Shown here: piece after piece, positions 1-5,024 of the stretch | Layout: each line of letters begins with the position of its first letter | How positions within the stretch are numbered: the first letter of the stretch is position 1 | From: DASQUP01 sp035641235 | GTDB lineage: Bacteria > Actinomycetota > CADDZG01 > WHSQ01 | DNA length: 9,679 bases | Assembly: GCA_035641235.1 (NCBI GenBank) | Contig: DASQUP010000021.1 | Location: 1 to 9,679 of the forward strand | Direction of reading: 5' to 3' | Program-made: the position numbers and the translations under genes | The notes under the pieces: model-generated | What the model was told of the DNA's origin: nothing | Database searches by the model: none | The model's input: only the letters and a program-made list of their open reading frames with translations

Positions 1-1401
1 TGCCGGACGCGGCCGGCTCTCACGGTAGACGGCCAGTACGATCAGGCCGGCGCCGACCAGGAGGAACACTACCCCCGCTCCCATCACACCGGCGGCGATC
101 CAGCCGAGCGACGGAATCCGAGCTCCGACCTTGGTCTCCACGGAGACTCCGGCCGAGGCGTCGGCGTTCATCACCACTGCGGTCCACGTCCCCTCTTTGA
201 CCTCCCAGGTAAGAGTCTGCTTGCCGGGTCCACTGCTCGAGGCGACCCAGAAATCTTCGTTGCCGGGAACCGACCCCGGGGCGCCGCCGGCGTGGGTGAC
301 GAGGCACGAATCCCGCAGATCCCCGACGGATGCATAACCCGTGGAGCCGAGATAGCGGTCCACATCCTCAGCTCGTGCAATCCCTACAAAGACAGAGTCG
401 CCCGTGATACCGGTCGCCTCGATTCGCGCTTTGTCGAGGATGCTGCTCGGATAGAGCGCACGCGGCCCGTCGTCGGCGCGGAAGTCGATGTCCTCCGCCA
501 CGAGCGCAAATGCGGGTGTGGCGAGTTCATCGGAGACGGATAGATAGCCCGCCGAATCTCGCTGAGTTTGATCCGCCCACAGCATTGCCCCGCCGGCGGC
601 CAGGGCAGCCACCGAGAACAGGGCGATGATCGCTCCAATCACAAGCATCGTGACGGGGCCGGCCGACCACCCCCGCGTTGCGGTGCCGCCCGCCGTCGGG
701 GCCGCGCCTGCAGGCGGCGCGCCGGACGGAACCGTCAGAGTGCCCGCGGGATCCGAACCCCCCATATCGAGCCGGAACGGAGGGTACTCATCGGTCATCA
801 AGCCCGCGTACGCAGCGACGCGCAACACCCAGCGGTTGCAACCCAGGATCAAATCGAAGAGCGAAGTTGGATACCGTCCCGTAAAGGCCAATGCGACCCC
901 GGCAATGAGAACGAGGATGCCGATTAGTCCCGGAGCAGCGATCTGCCAGTTGTCGGTACGCCAAGCAAACCAGGTCCCTCCTACGAGAAGGCCGACGATT
1001 ATGTAGTGGGGGATCGCCAACAACCACCACTTGACGAGAACCAGACCGCGCGACAGGCGCTCCGGATAGGAAATCTCGAAGTGAGCCGGGTACTCCTCGA
1101 CCTCGGCCAGAGTGAACGGAGGGTAACGATCCGTTCCAATAGCTCCATGTGCGTAGAAGGCGACCCTCCACGACCAGCGCAGAACTCCGACGTTGAACTC
1201 AAAGATGCCGCGCGGGTAGCGGCCCGTAAACAGTATTGCGAATCCGGCGAAAACACTCAGCAGTGCGAAGGCAACCCACAGAAATGCCAGAACGAAATAG
1301 TGCGGAATTGCCAGGAACCACTTAACCAGCCACAGCCATCGTGACAGTTGTTGATCGAGGCGCCCTTCGATGCGCGCCGGGTATGTTGCTCCGGAAGCCA
1401 T
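1..1401 (-). CDS. Duplicated DUF4389 membrane protein with extracytoplasmic C-terminal region (3' end cut off)
   Basis: The minus-strand frame is open for 467 codons from ATG at 1401 to the window edge, with no stop, so the C-terminus is missing. Two DUF4389 copies lie in tandem at residues about 7-96 and 104-209. Both carry the same landmarks: LVKW followed by AIPHY (27-35 and 123-133), FTGRYP (58-63 and 173-178), RW..RV..YA, and a TD.YPPF ending. Each copy supplies two hydrophobic helices. A Pro/Gly/Ala-rich linker (about 214-240) leads to a helix at about 243-269, a polar stretch of some 160 residues likely outside the membrane, and a last helix at about 432-458 followed by basic residues (RESRPR). 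The polar part, with FVGIARAEDVDRYL and a TWEVKEGTWTAVVMNAD segment, resembles a domain I recall in unnamed actinobacterial membrane proteins. Function is unknown. AAGGAG lies nine bases before the ATG. The gene follows 1448-1825 by 46 bases and probably shares its transcript. Confidence 0.9.
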   Translation of the reverse strand, partial: MASGATYPARIEGRLDQQLSRWLWLVKWFLAIPHYFVLAFLWVAFALLSVFAGFAILFTGRYPRGIFEFNVGVLRWSWRVAFYAHGAIGTDRYPPFTLAEVEEYPAHFEISYPERLSRGLVLVKWWLLAIPHYIIVGLLVGGTWFAWRTDNWQIAAPGLIGILVLIAGVALAFTGRYPTSLFDLILGCNRWVLRVAAYAGLMTDEYPPFRLDMGGSDPAGTLTVPSGAPPAGAAPTAGGTATRGWSAGPVTMLVIGAIIALFSVAALAAGGAMLWADQTQRDSAGYLSVSDELATPAFALVAEDIDFRADDGPRALYPSSILDKARIEATGITGDSVFVGIARAEDVDRYLGSTGYASVGDLRDSCLVTHAGGAPGSVPGNEDFWVASSSGPGKQTLTWEVKEGTWTAVVMNADASAGVSVETKVGARIPSLGWIAAGVMGAGVVFLLVGAGLIVLAVYRESRPRPA

Positions 1402-1410
1402 AACTATCTT

Positions 1411-1416
1411 CTCCTT
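1411..1416 (-). promoter_or_regulatory. Ribosome binding site AAGGAG for the DUF4389 gene
   Basis: On the minus strand AAGGAG ends nine bases before the ATG at 1401, which supports that start. The site sits in the 46-base gap after the upstream small membrane protein gene. Confidence 0.75.
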
Positions 1417-1447
1417 CCCCTACGCGGTCGGCGGCCGGCAGGTCCTC

Positions 1448-1825
1448 TCAAACGAGCGATGGCGGCCATCCCGCTGCCGCTGCCCACAGAACCGCGACGT
1501 CGATAAGCACTCCAACGCTCAGCCACGGGTGGAAGTACAAGGCCTTGAGAACGAGGCCTGCTACTGCCCCCGTTGCGGCGACGGAGACCCAGATGGACGA
1601 CGAGATGAGCAGGGCGATGCCCGAAAACAGAAAGAGGACTCCCGCAATCACCGAAAGGGCCGCCGAAAACGTTCGCGTCGGATGCTCTGCAACGTGAACG
1701 GCGGCCAGCGCCCACGAACGACCTGGATTGAACGGAGTCTTCTCAGGGTCGTATGGGATCGTATAGATCGTGGGATGAAGCGCGCCGTGCGCGATCAGGA
1801 ATGCACCCAGAAGCAATCGAGTCAA
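1448..1825 (-). CDS. Small four-helix membrane protein of unknown function
   Basis: This gene encodes 125 residues, most of them hydrophobic. Helices are seen at about 3-18, 52-74, 77-97 and 100-119, with a polar loop at 19-51 that carries Pro, His and acidic residues (for example PYDPEKTPFNPG and AVHVAEH). The start is TTG at 1825. The codon immediately before it in frame is TAG, so no longer version is possible, and GGAGGT lies five bases upstream, which makes TTG convincing. The beginning, LLLGAFLIAHGALHP, resembles the first helix of several unnamed actinobacterial membrane proteins, but I cannot assign a family. The stop lies 46 bases before the DUF4389 gene on the same strand, so the two are probably an operon. 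The 189 bases between this gene and the zinc-ribbon gene upstream contain only short inverted repeats and no promoter I would defend. Confidence 0.8.
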   Translation of the reverse strand: MTRLLLGAFLIAHGALHPTIYTIPYDPEKTPFNPGRSWALAAVHVAEHPTRTFSAALSVIAGVLFLFSGIALLISSSIWVSVAATGAVAGLVLKALYFHPWLSVGVLIDVAVLWAAAAGWPPSLV

Positions 1826-1830
1826 CTAGC

Positions 1831-1836
1831 ACCTCC
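1831..1836 (-). promoter_or_regulatory. Ribosome binding site GGAGGT that fixes the TTG start at 1825
   Basis: On the minus strand GGAGGT is followed by five bases and then TTG. Those five bases contain the in-frame stop TAG directly before the TTG. Together they leave TTG as the only plausible initiator. Confidence 0.75.
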
Positions 1837-2014
1837 ATGAGGCTTACGGCAGCCCGCCGTCGTGCCCTCTTCTTTGGGTCAGCATTGCCTCCGAGCAGAT
1901 GCTCCGCTAGGGGCTAACGGCACGGGCATCGACTGCCAAATGGGGCACTACTCCCCCGCTGCGATTGCCTCGCTGAGGCCGCCTCTCGAGGTGGTGAACT
2001 ACAAAGGGAGCAGC

Positions 2015-2389
2015 TCAGTCTTCGATGTTGAATTCGCCGCGGTCCGCCGCCTGCAGGACCTCCTCGGCGGCGGCAACATCATCGGGCCCCACCATGACGC
2101 GGACGGCCGCCAGTGGGCCCACGGTCATGTTGTAGACGCGGTTTGCGCCCTCACCGAACAGCGCACACTCGATCCCGTTCGCCTCGAGAATGGATTTGAC
2201 CAGCCCCGCTTGCGGGGCGCCCCACGCTCGATACACCTCGACGAGTTCGGGCCCAATAGACGTGTGCGTTGGGGCCGAGAACTGGTTGGGCGCCTCCTCC
2301 TCGGGCAGGGATTCCACAAGTTCCACGCCACAATCGGAGCACTGCGTGAAACCAGGCCGGTACTCGGCGCGGCAATTTGGACAGATCAT
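2015..2389 (-). CDS. Zinc-ribbon protein with DUF2007 (putative signal-transducing) domain
   Basis: From ATG at 2389 the product has 124 residues. The N-terminus carries a CxxC-x10-CxxC zinc ribbon (Cys3, Cys6, Cys17, Cys20), followed by an acidic linker (about 24-45) and a DUF2007-like domain at about 48-116 with VYRAWGAPQAGLVKSILEANG and a closing VMVGPDDVAAAEEVL. DUF2007 proteins are small ferredoxin-fold proteins described as putative signal transducers; no biochemical role is established. The start is uncertain. Family members normally begin right at the ribbon (M-x-CPxC), which favours 2389, but that ATG has no evident ribosome site. An in-frame GTG at 2452 has GGGAG five bases upstream and would add 21 residues, a weakly hydrophobic stretch containing two Cys. 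The gene diverges from the histidine kinase and shares a short intergenic region with it. Whether it is co-transcribed with the membrane protein gene 189 bases downstream is unclear. Confidence 0.85.
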   Translation of the reverse strand: MICPNCRAEYRPGFTQCSDCGVELVESLPEEEAPNQFSAPTHTSIGPELVEVYRAWGAPQAGLVKSILEANGIECALFGEGANRVYNMTVGPLAAVRVMVGPDDVAAAEEVLQAADRGEFNIED

Positions 2390-2454
2390 GAGGCGATGGT
2401 ATCCGAGGGCGCCGATAAGACAGGCTCCCCCGGCGCAAGCCGCGGGCCGCACGG

Positions 2455-2472
2455 CTACTCCCAGCGGAGTAG
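2455..2472. repeat. Perfect 7-bp inverted repeat (CTACTCC-N4-GGAGTAG) in the divergent intergenic region
   Basis: CTACTCC (2455-2461) and GGAGTAG (2466-2472) are exact reverse complements separated by CAGC. The repeat lies 22 bases upstream of the proposed -35 box of the kinase promoter. On the minus strand its 3' arm contains the GGGAG that would serve a GTG start at 2452, so as RNA it would hide that ribosome site; as DNA it could be an operator for a dimeric regulator. It is seen directly; the role is inferred. Confidence 0.5.
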
Positions 2473-2486
2473 ACGCGGGGAATCTC

Positions 2487-2515
2487 GCCGGACGATGACA
2501 GAACGACCATCCGGC
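2487..2515. repeat. Inverted repeat GCCGGA-N17-TCCGGC inside the kinase promoter
   Basis: GCCGGA (2487-2492) and TCCGGC (2510-2515) are exact reverse complements 17 bases apart. They bracket the -35 box and part of the -35/-10 spacer, and the interval includes the word GACAGAACGA (2497-2506), which recurs at 5000-5009. The position suits an operator for autoregulation, but six-base arms in GC-rich DNA can arise by chance. Confidence 0.35.
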
Positions 2516-2529
2516 CTTACCGTTTTCCT
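2495..2529 (+). promoter_or_regulatory. Promoter of the kinase operon, giving a leaderless mRNA
   Basis: ATGACA (2495-2500, five of six to the TTGACA consensus) is followed by exactly 17 bases and then TACCGT (2518-2523), which fits TANNNT. Six bases later comes the G of the GTG start at 2530, where transcription would begin. The start codon has no Shine-Dalgarno sequence; the preceding bases are CCGTTTTCCT. Together these point to transcription and translation starting at the same base, as is common in Actinomycetota. Confidence 0.65.
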
Positions 2530-3747
2530 GTGACGAACGAAACTCCTCGAACGTGGGGGCGACCAGCCCCGCTCTGGCGAAGCCGGTACGTGCTCCCGGC
2601 CGCTATCGCCGTAGTGCAAGTCGTCGGTACGTACTTTGCAAGCACCAAGCAGGTGCATACCGCGCGTCCGTACGACCTATGGGCGGTCCTCCTTCTGCTG
2701 GCGGGCCCGGCCGCCCTCACGGTCAGGCGCAACTACCCGGTTGCCGTGCTGAGCGTGACCTTCGCCGCGAACCTCGTTTACGCGCTGGCCGATTACCCCG
2801 GCGGTCCCATCTTCTTCGCTCACATCGTTGCTTTCTTTACCGTGGTGATGTCGGGCCGGCGGCTCGTCGCGGCCGGGTTCCTCGTCGCCGGCTACGCCAG
2901 CATCGTGTTCGTAGGACCGTTCATGGGCACCGATGAGCGCCCCGATCTTCCACAGGCGCTAGGAATCGCAGCTTGGCTGCTCGTCCTGTTCGCCGTTGCC
3001 GAAGTTGTCCGTTCGCGCCGGGAGCAGGCGGTCGAGGCCGAGCGAACCCGGGCAGAGGAAAACGCCCGCCGGGCGAGCGAGGAACGGCTCCGGATCGCCC
3101 GCGAACTCCACGACGTCCTCGCTCACAACATCTCGCTGATGAACGTACAGGCGGGCGTAGCTCTTCATCTAATCGATGAACGCCCGGAACAGGCGCGCGA
3201 AGCTCTGTCCGCGATCAAGCAGGCGAGCAACGAAGCGCTGGGTGAGCTTCGTTCCGTCCTGGACATCCTGCGCTACGGCAATGAAAACGTGCCGCGGTCT
3301 CCAACGTCGGGCCTCGCCGACCTGGAGGACATGATCTCGCGGGCGGAAGCCGCCGGTGTACGCGTAAACAAGAGCGTCAACGGAACACCCGTGGCGCTCC
3401 CGCCGAAGGTAGACCTTGCCGCTTTCCGGATCGTTCAGGAGGCCCTCACGAACGTGACGCGTCATGCGGGCCCCACGGAAGCTCGAATCACCCTCGCTTA
3501 CGGCAACAGCGACCTCACCATCACCGTGGAAGATGACGGCTTCGGCCCGTCGGGCGCTGCGGTACCGCCGTCCGGAGGCGGCCGCGGGATTCGTGGCATG
3601 CGCGAGCGGGTTGCAGCCCTGGGGGGCGAGCTGGAGGCAGGTCCTCGCCCGGAGGGCGGATTCCGCGTCCGCGCCCGGCTGCCGCTCGGAGACGACACAG
3701 AGACCACAGCATCAAGGGATGAAAGTCACGGCGTGATGCGGCCGTGA
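2530..3747 (+). CDS. Sensor histidine kinase, NarL/DesK-type (HisKA_3 + HATPase_c)
   Basis: The protein has 405 residues. It autophosphorylates on His194 and passes phosphate to the response regulator encoded next. The N-terminus holds five or six hydrophobic segments (about 20-37, 49-65, 71-87, 94-107, 112-132, 143-160) with very short loops, so there is no sizeable extracellular sensor domain and sensing is likely within the membrane. A charged coiled-coil-like linker follows (161-190). The dimerisation/phosphoacceptor helix carries ELHDVLAHNIS with His194 and Asp195. The ATPase domain shows the N box with Asn308 (QEALTNVTRHAG), a G1 box VEDDGFG (333-339) and a G2 box GGGRGIRGM (349-357). 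The GTG start is chosen for its exact spacing to a promoter; no ribosome site is present. The last four bases overlap the regulator gene. The cognate signal is unknown; the downstream exporter suggests membrane-active compounds or envelope stress. Confidence 0.95.
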   Translation: MTNETPRTWGRPAPLWRSRYVLPAAIAVVQVVGTYFASTKQVHTARPYDLWAVLLLLAGPAALTVRRNYPVAVLSVTFAANLVYALADYPGGPIFFAHIVAFFTVVMSGRRLVAAGFLVAGYASIVFVGPFMGTDERPDLPQALGIAAWLLVLFAVAEVVRSRREQAVEAERTRAEENARRASEERLRIARELHDVLAHNISLMNVQAGVALHLIDERPEQAREALSAIKQASNEALGELRSVLDILRYGNENVPRSPTSGLADLEDMISRAEAAGVRVNKSVNGTPVALPPKVDLAAFRIVQEALTNVTRHAGPTEARITLAYGNSDLTITVEDDGFGPSGAAVPPSGGGRGIRGMRERVAALGGELEAGPRPEGGFRVRARLPLGDDTETTASRDESHGVMRP

Positions 3748-4433
3748 CGCATGGATCGGCGCCCGAATTGATTCGAGTACTGATCGTTGACGACCAGGTC
3801 CTCGTTCGGGCCGGCTTCCGAGCCCTGCTGGATGCGCAAAAGGACATCGAGGTCGTGGGTGAGGCCGCGGACGGCGCGGACGCCGAGCGCCTCACGCGCT
3901 CCCTGAAGCCGGACGTGATCCTCATGGACATCCGGATGCCGGGGGTGGACGGCCTGGAGGCAACTCGGGCGATAGCCGGCGACGAAGAGCTCAGCGAGGT
4001 GCGCATAATAATCCTGACCACGTTCGACCTCGACGAGTACGTATTCGAGGGTCTCCGGTTCGGCGCCAGCGGATTTCTAGTGAAGAACACCGAGCCGGCG
4101 GAACTCATCCACGCCGTCCGAGCGGTCGCGGCGGGAGATGCGCTTCTGTCACCCGGAGTAACCAAGCGACTGGTGGCCGAATTCGCCTCCAAAACGAAGG
4201 AACCGCGCCCTACTTCGGAACTCAATGCGCTTACCGACCGAGAACGAGAGGTCATGGCACTCGTGGCCGAGGGGCTATCAAATGAGGAGATCGCCGAACG
4301 CCTCGTTGTGAGTCCTGCTACTGCGAAAACTCACGTAAGCCGCGCGATGGTCAAACTCGGCGCCAGGGATCGGGCACAACTAGTTGTGATCGCCTACGAG
4401 TCCGGACTGGTTCGGCCCGGCTGGTTGACCTGA
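3744..4433 (+). CDS. Response regulator, NarL/LuxR family
   Basis: The 229-residue protein is the DNA-binding partner of the kinase upstream. The receiver domain (about 10-125) has the acidic pair Asp16-Asp17, the phosphoacceptor Asp62 in LMDIRMPG, Thr92/Thr93 in ILTTFD and Lys114 in FLVKN, so all switch residues are present. After a linker (about 145-160) a LuxR-type helix-turn-helix occupies about 163-225: LTDREREVMALVAEG, SNEEIAERL, and the recognition helix region SPATAKTHVSRAMVKL. It starts at GTG 3744, overlapping the kinase stop in the four bases GTGA, which implies translational coupling and near-equal production. Likely targets are its own operon promoter and the transporter leader, but no binding site is proven. 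The next gene begins 155 bases on. Confidence 0.95.
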   Translation: MTHGSAPELIRVLIVDDQVLVRAGFRALLDAQKDIEVVGEAADGADAERLTRSLKPDVILMDIRMPGVDGLEATRAIAGDEELSEVRIIILTTFDLDEYVFEGLRFGASGFLVKNTEPAELIHAVRAVAAGDALLSPGVTKRLVAEFASKTKEPRPTSELNALTDREREVMALVAEGLSNEEIAERLVVSPATAKTHVSRAMVKLGARDRAQLVVIAYESGLVRPGWLT

Positions 4434-4449
4434 TCGGCTGACTACCGCC

Positions 4450-4466
4450 CCCGTGGCAGCCACGGG
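4450..4466. repeat. 17-bp palindrome CCCGTGGC-A-GCCACGGG after the response regulator
   Basis: The 8-base arms 4450-4457 and 4459-4466 are perfect reverse complements around one A, beginning 16 bases after the regulator stop. As RNA the stem would be seven pairs with a three-base loop, but no T run follows, so it is a poor intrinsic terminator. As DNA it is a good dimer site. A second small hairpin, GGGGT-TGT-ACCCC, lies at 4483-4495. Either could stabilise the regulator mRNA or bind a regulator; I see no clear promoter for the SHOCT gene in the rest of the gap. Confidence 0.5.
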
Positions 4467-4573
4467 AGCCACTCCTGCGCCCGGGGTTGTACCCCAACTG
4501 CATCCCCCAAGGCGACGACATCGCGCCCCTCTGTGACGAGCATGGGACCCGTAAAGAAATCCGCCACAAGCAT

Positions 4574-4579
4574 AGGAGG
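4574..4579 (+). promoter_or_regulatory. Ribosome binding site AGGAGG that sets the SHOCT gene start
   Basis: AGGAGG is followed by nine bases and then ATG at 4589. It rules out an upstream in-frame ATP-less extension beginning at TTG 4487, which would add 34 non-hydrophobic, low-similarity residues. Confidence 0.75.
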
Positions 4580-4588
4580 GCGAGAGTA

Positions 4589-4846
4589 ATGGTGACCGAG
4601 GCAGCAGGACTGCTGGCAGCGCACGGGGATTGGGGGCCGGGTGGTTGGTGGCCGATCTTCCCGATCTTCTGGATTCTCTTTTGGGGCGTTCTGATCTTTG
4701 CGTTCTTCCGGTTCCGGGGTGGATGGGCGCGGGGCCGCCCCATGCAATCGGCCGAGGGCGTTCTGGCGGAGCGCTACGCACGCGGTGAGATCAGCGACAA
4801 CGAGTACCGCGAGCGGCTGAGTGTCCTGAAATCGACCGGCAAGTAA
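4589..4846 (+). CDS. Small SHOCT-domain membrane protein
   Basis: The product has 85 residues. A short polar N-terminus with a Gly/Trp-rich run (GDWGPGGWW, 13-21) leads into one transmembrane helix at about 22-40 (PIFPIFWILFWGVLIFAFF). A basic stop-transfer region follows (RFRGGWARGR) and then a C-terminal SHOCT motif at about 54-81, with the usual pattern AEGVLAERYARGEISDNEYRERLSVL. SHOCT is a short helical module at protein termini, thought to mediate oligomerisation; no enzymatic function is known. The AGGAGG nine bases before ATG 4589 fixes the start. It sits 155 bases after the regulator and 178 before the ABC ATPase, all in the same direction. A role as an accessory membrane protein that couples exporter and kinase is possible but unproven. 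Confidence 0.85.
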   Translation: MVTEAAGLLAAHGDWGPGGWWPIFPIFWILFWGVLIFAFFRFRGGWARGRPMQSAEGVLAERYARGEISDNEYRERLSVLKSTGK

Positions 4847-4860
4847 CCCGAAGGGAGTGC

Positions 4861-4950
4861 GGGTCGGTCTTGTCGAACACACTATGTTGCGCCCCTTTTA
4901 TCCCGGCATAGAGCGCGCAACAAGTGTGTTCGCCCCCCTGGGACCGACCC
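4861..4950 (+). repeat. Long imperfect stem-loop (27 base pairs) upstream of the ABC ATPase
   Basis: Three pairs of arms nest. GGGTCGGTC (4861-4869) pairs with GACCGACCC (4942-4950). CGAACACACT (4874-4883) pairs with AGTGTGTTCG (4923-4932). TGTTGCGC (4885-4892) pairs with GCGCAACA (4915-4922). Only A4884 is bulged between the inner two blocks, so 18 pairs are nearly continuous; the loop is 22 bases. An asymmetric internal loop (4870-4873 against 4933-4941) separates the outer nine pairs. A structure this long is very unlikely by chance. It could be an antiterminator, a DNA palindrome bound by a regulator, or a small mobile palindromic element. Confidence 0.75.
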
Positions 4951-4961
4951 CTCCCAGTTTT
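4938..4961 (+). terminator. Terminator-like hairpin, alternative to the long stem
   Basis: CTGGGA (4938-4943) pairs with TCCCAG (4952-4957), loop of eight bases, directly followed by TTTT (4958-4961). The stem is short and the T run is weak, so it would be an inefficient intrinsic terminator. Its 5' arm and loop overlap the 3' outer arm of the long stem (4942-4950), so the two structures exclude each other. Confidence 0.45.
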
Positions 4962-5006
4962 CTGTCCGCTCAAAACCGCGCATTCCGCGGTTCTCAGCAG
5001 ACAGAA
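4960..5006 (+). repeat. Second long imperfect hairpin just before the ATPase ribosome site
   Basis: TTCTGTC (4960-4966) pairs with GACAGAA (5000-5006). After one mismatch GCT (4968-4970) pairs with AGC (4996-4998), then one isolated A-T pair, then AACCGCG (4974-4980) pairs with CGCGGTT (4986-4992) around the loop CATTC. This makes 18 pairs broken by single mismatches. The hairpin ends seven bases before AAGGAGG and leaves it accessible. Its 3' arm starts the repeated word GACAGAACGA. Confidence 0.65.
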
Positions 5007-5013
5007 CGAGATC

Positions 5014-5020
5014 AAGGAGG
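5014..5020 (+). promoter_or_regulatory. Ribosome binding site AAGGAGG for the ABC ATPase
   Basis: AAGGAGG is followed by four bases and then ATG at 5025. The frame is open upstream as far as a GTG at 4857, but that extra 56-residue segment is translated from the hairpins and looks nothing like an ATPase N-terminus, so 5025 is preferred. Confidence 0.75.
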
Positions 5021-5024
5021 CTTG

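Larger units (their letters stand above)
4847..5024 (+). promoter_or_regulatory. Structured leader of the ABC transporter genes, attenuator-like
   Basis: The whole gap between the SHOCT stop and the ATPase ATG can fold. Hairpin A spans 4861-4950. Hairpin T (4938-4957) uses part of the 3' arm of A and is followed by TTTT, so A and T cannot both form completely. Hairpin C (4960-5006) follows, and the ribosome site AAGGAGG (5014-5020) remains free. A further short pairing, ACCCG (4846-4850) with CGGGT (4860-4864), would compete with the 5' arm of A. This layout of antiterminator, terminator and third stem is what transcription attenuators and riboswitches show. No known riboswitch class is recognised, and a leader peptide is not evident. 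I infer control of how much transcript reaches the transporter genes. Confidence 0.5.

Noticed and set aside
1826..2014. Promoter for the small membrane protein gene
   Set aside because: I looked for TANNNT with a -35 partner on the minus strand and found no convincing pair; only short inverted repeats such as GAGCA-TC-TGCTC are visible.
1862..2533. Plus-strand open frame of about 220 codons
   Set aside because: It is antisense to the zinc-ribbon/DUF2007 gene, lacks a ribosome site, and its translation has no domain-like pattern; long shadow frames are expected in GC-rich DNA.
3521..4255. Minus-strand open frame of about 240 codons across the kinase and regulator
   Set aside because: It overlaps two well-supported genes on the other strand and shows only low-complexity Arg/Ser-rich sequence.
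4483..4495. GGGGT-TGT-ACCCC as an intrinsic terminator after the response regulator
   Set aside because: Only five pairs and no T run; too weak to call a terminator.
4487..4588. Longer version of the SHOCT protein from TTG 4487
   Set aside because: The added 34 residues are polar and unlike the family, and AGGAGG is placed for ATG 4589.
4874..4889. CGAACACAC followed by TATGTTG looked like an actinobacterial LexA box
   Set aside because: The half-sites are separated by seven bases instead of the four expected for GAACNNNNGTTC, and both are accounted for by the long stem.
4857..5024. Possible 56-residue N-terminal extension of the ABC ATPase from GTG 4857
   Set aside because: The segment is translated from the hairpin region, has no ATPase-family similarity and no ribosome site, while ATG 5025 has AAGGAGG upstream.
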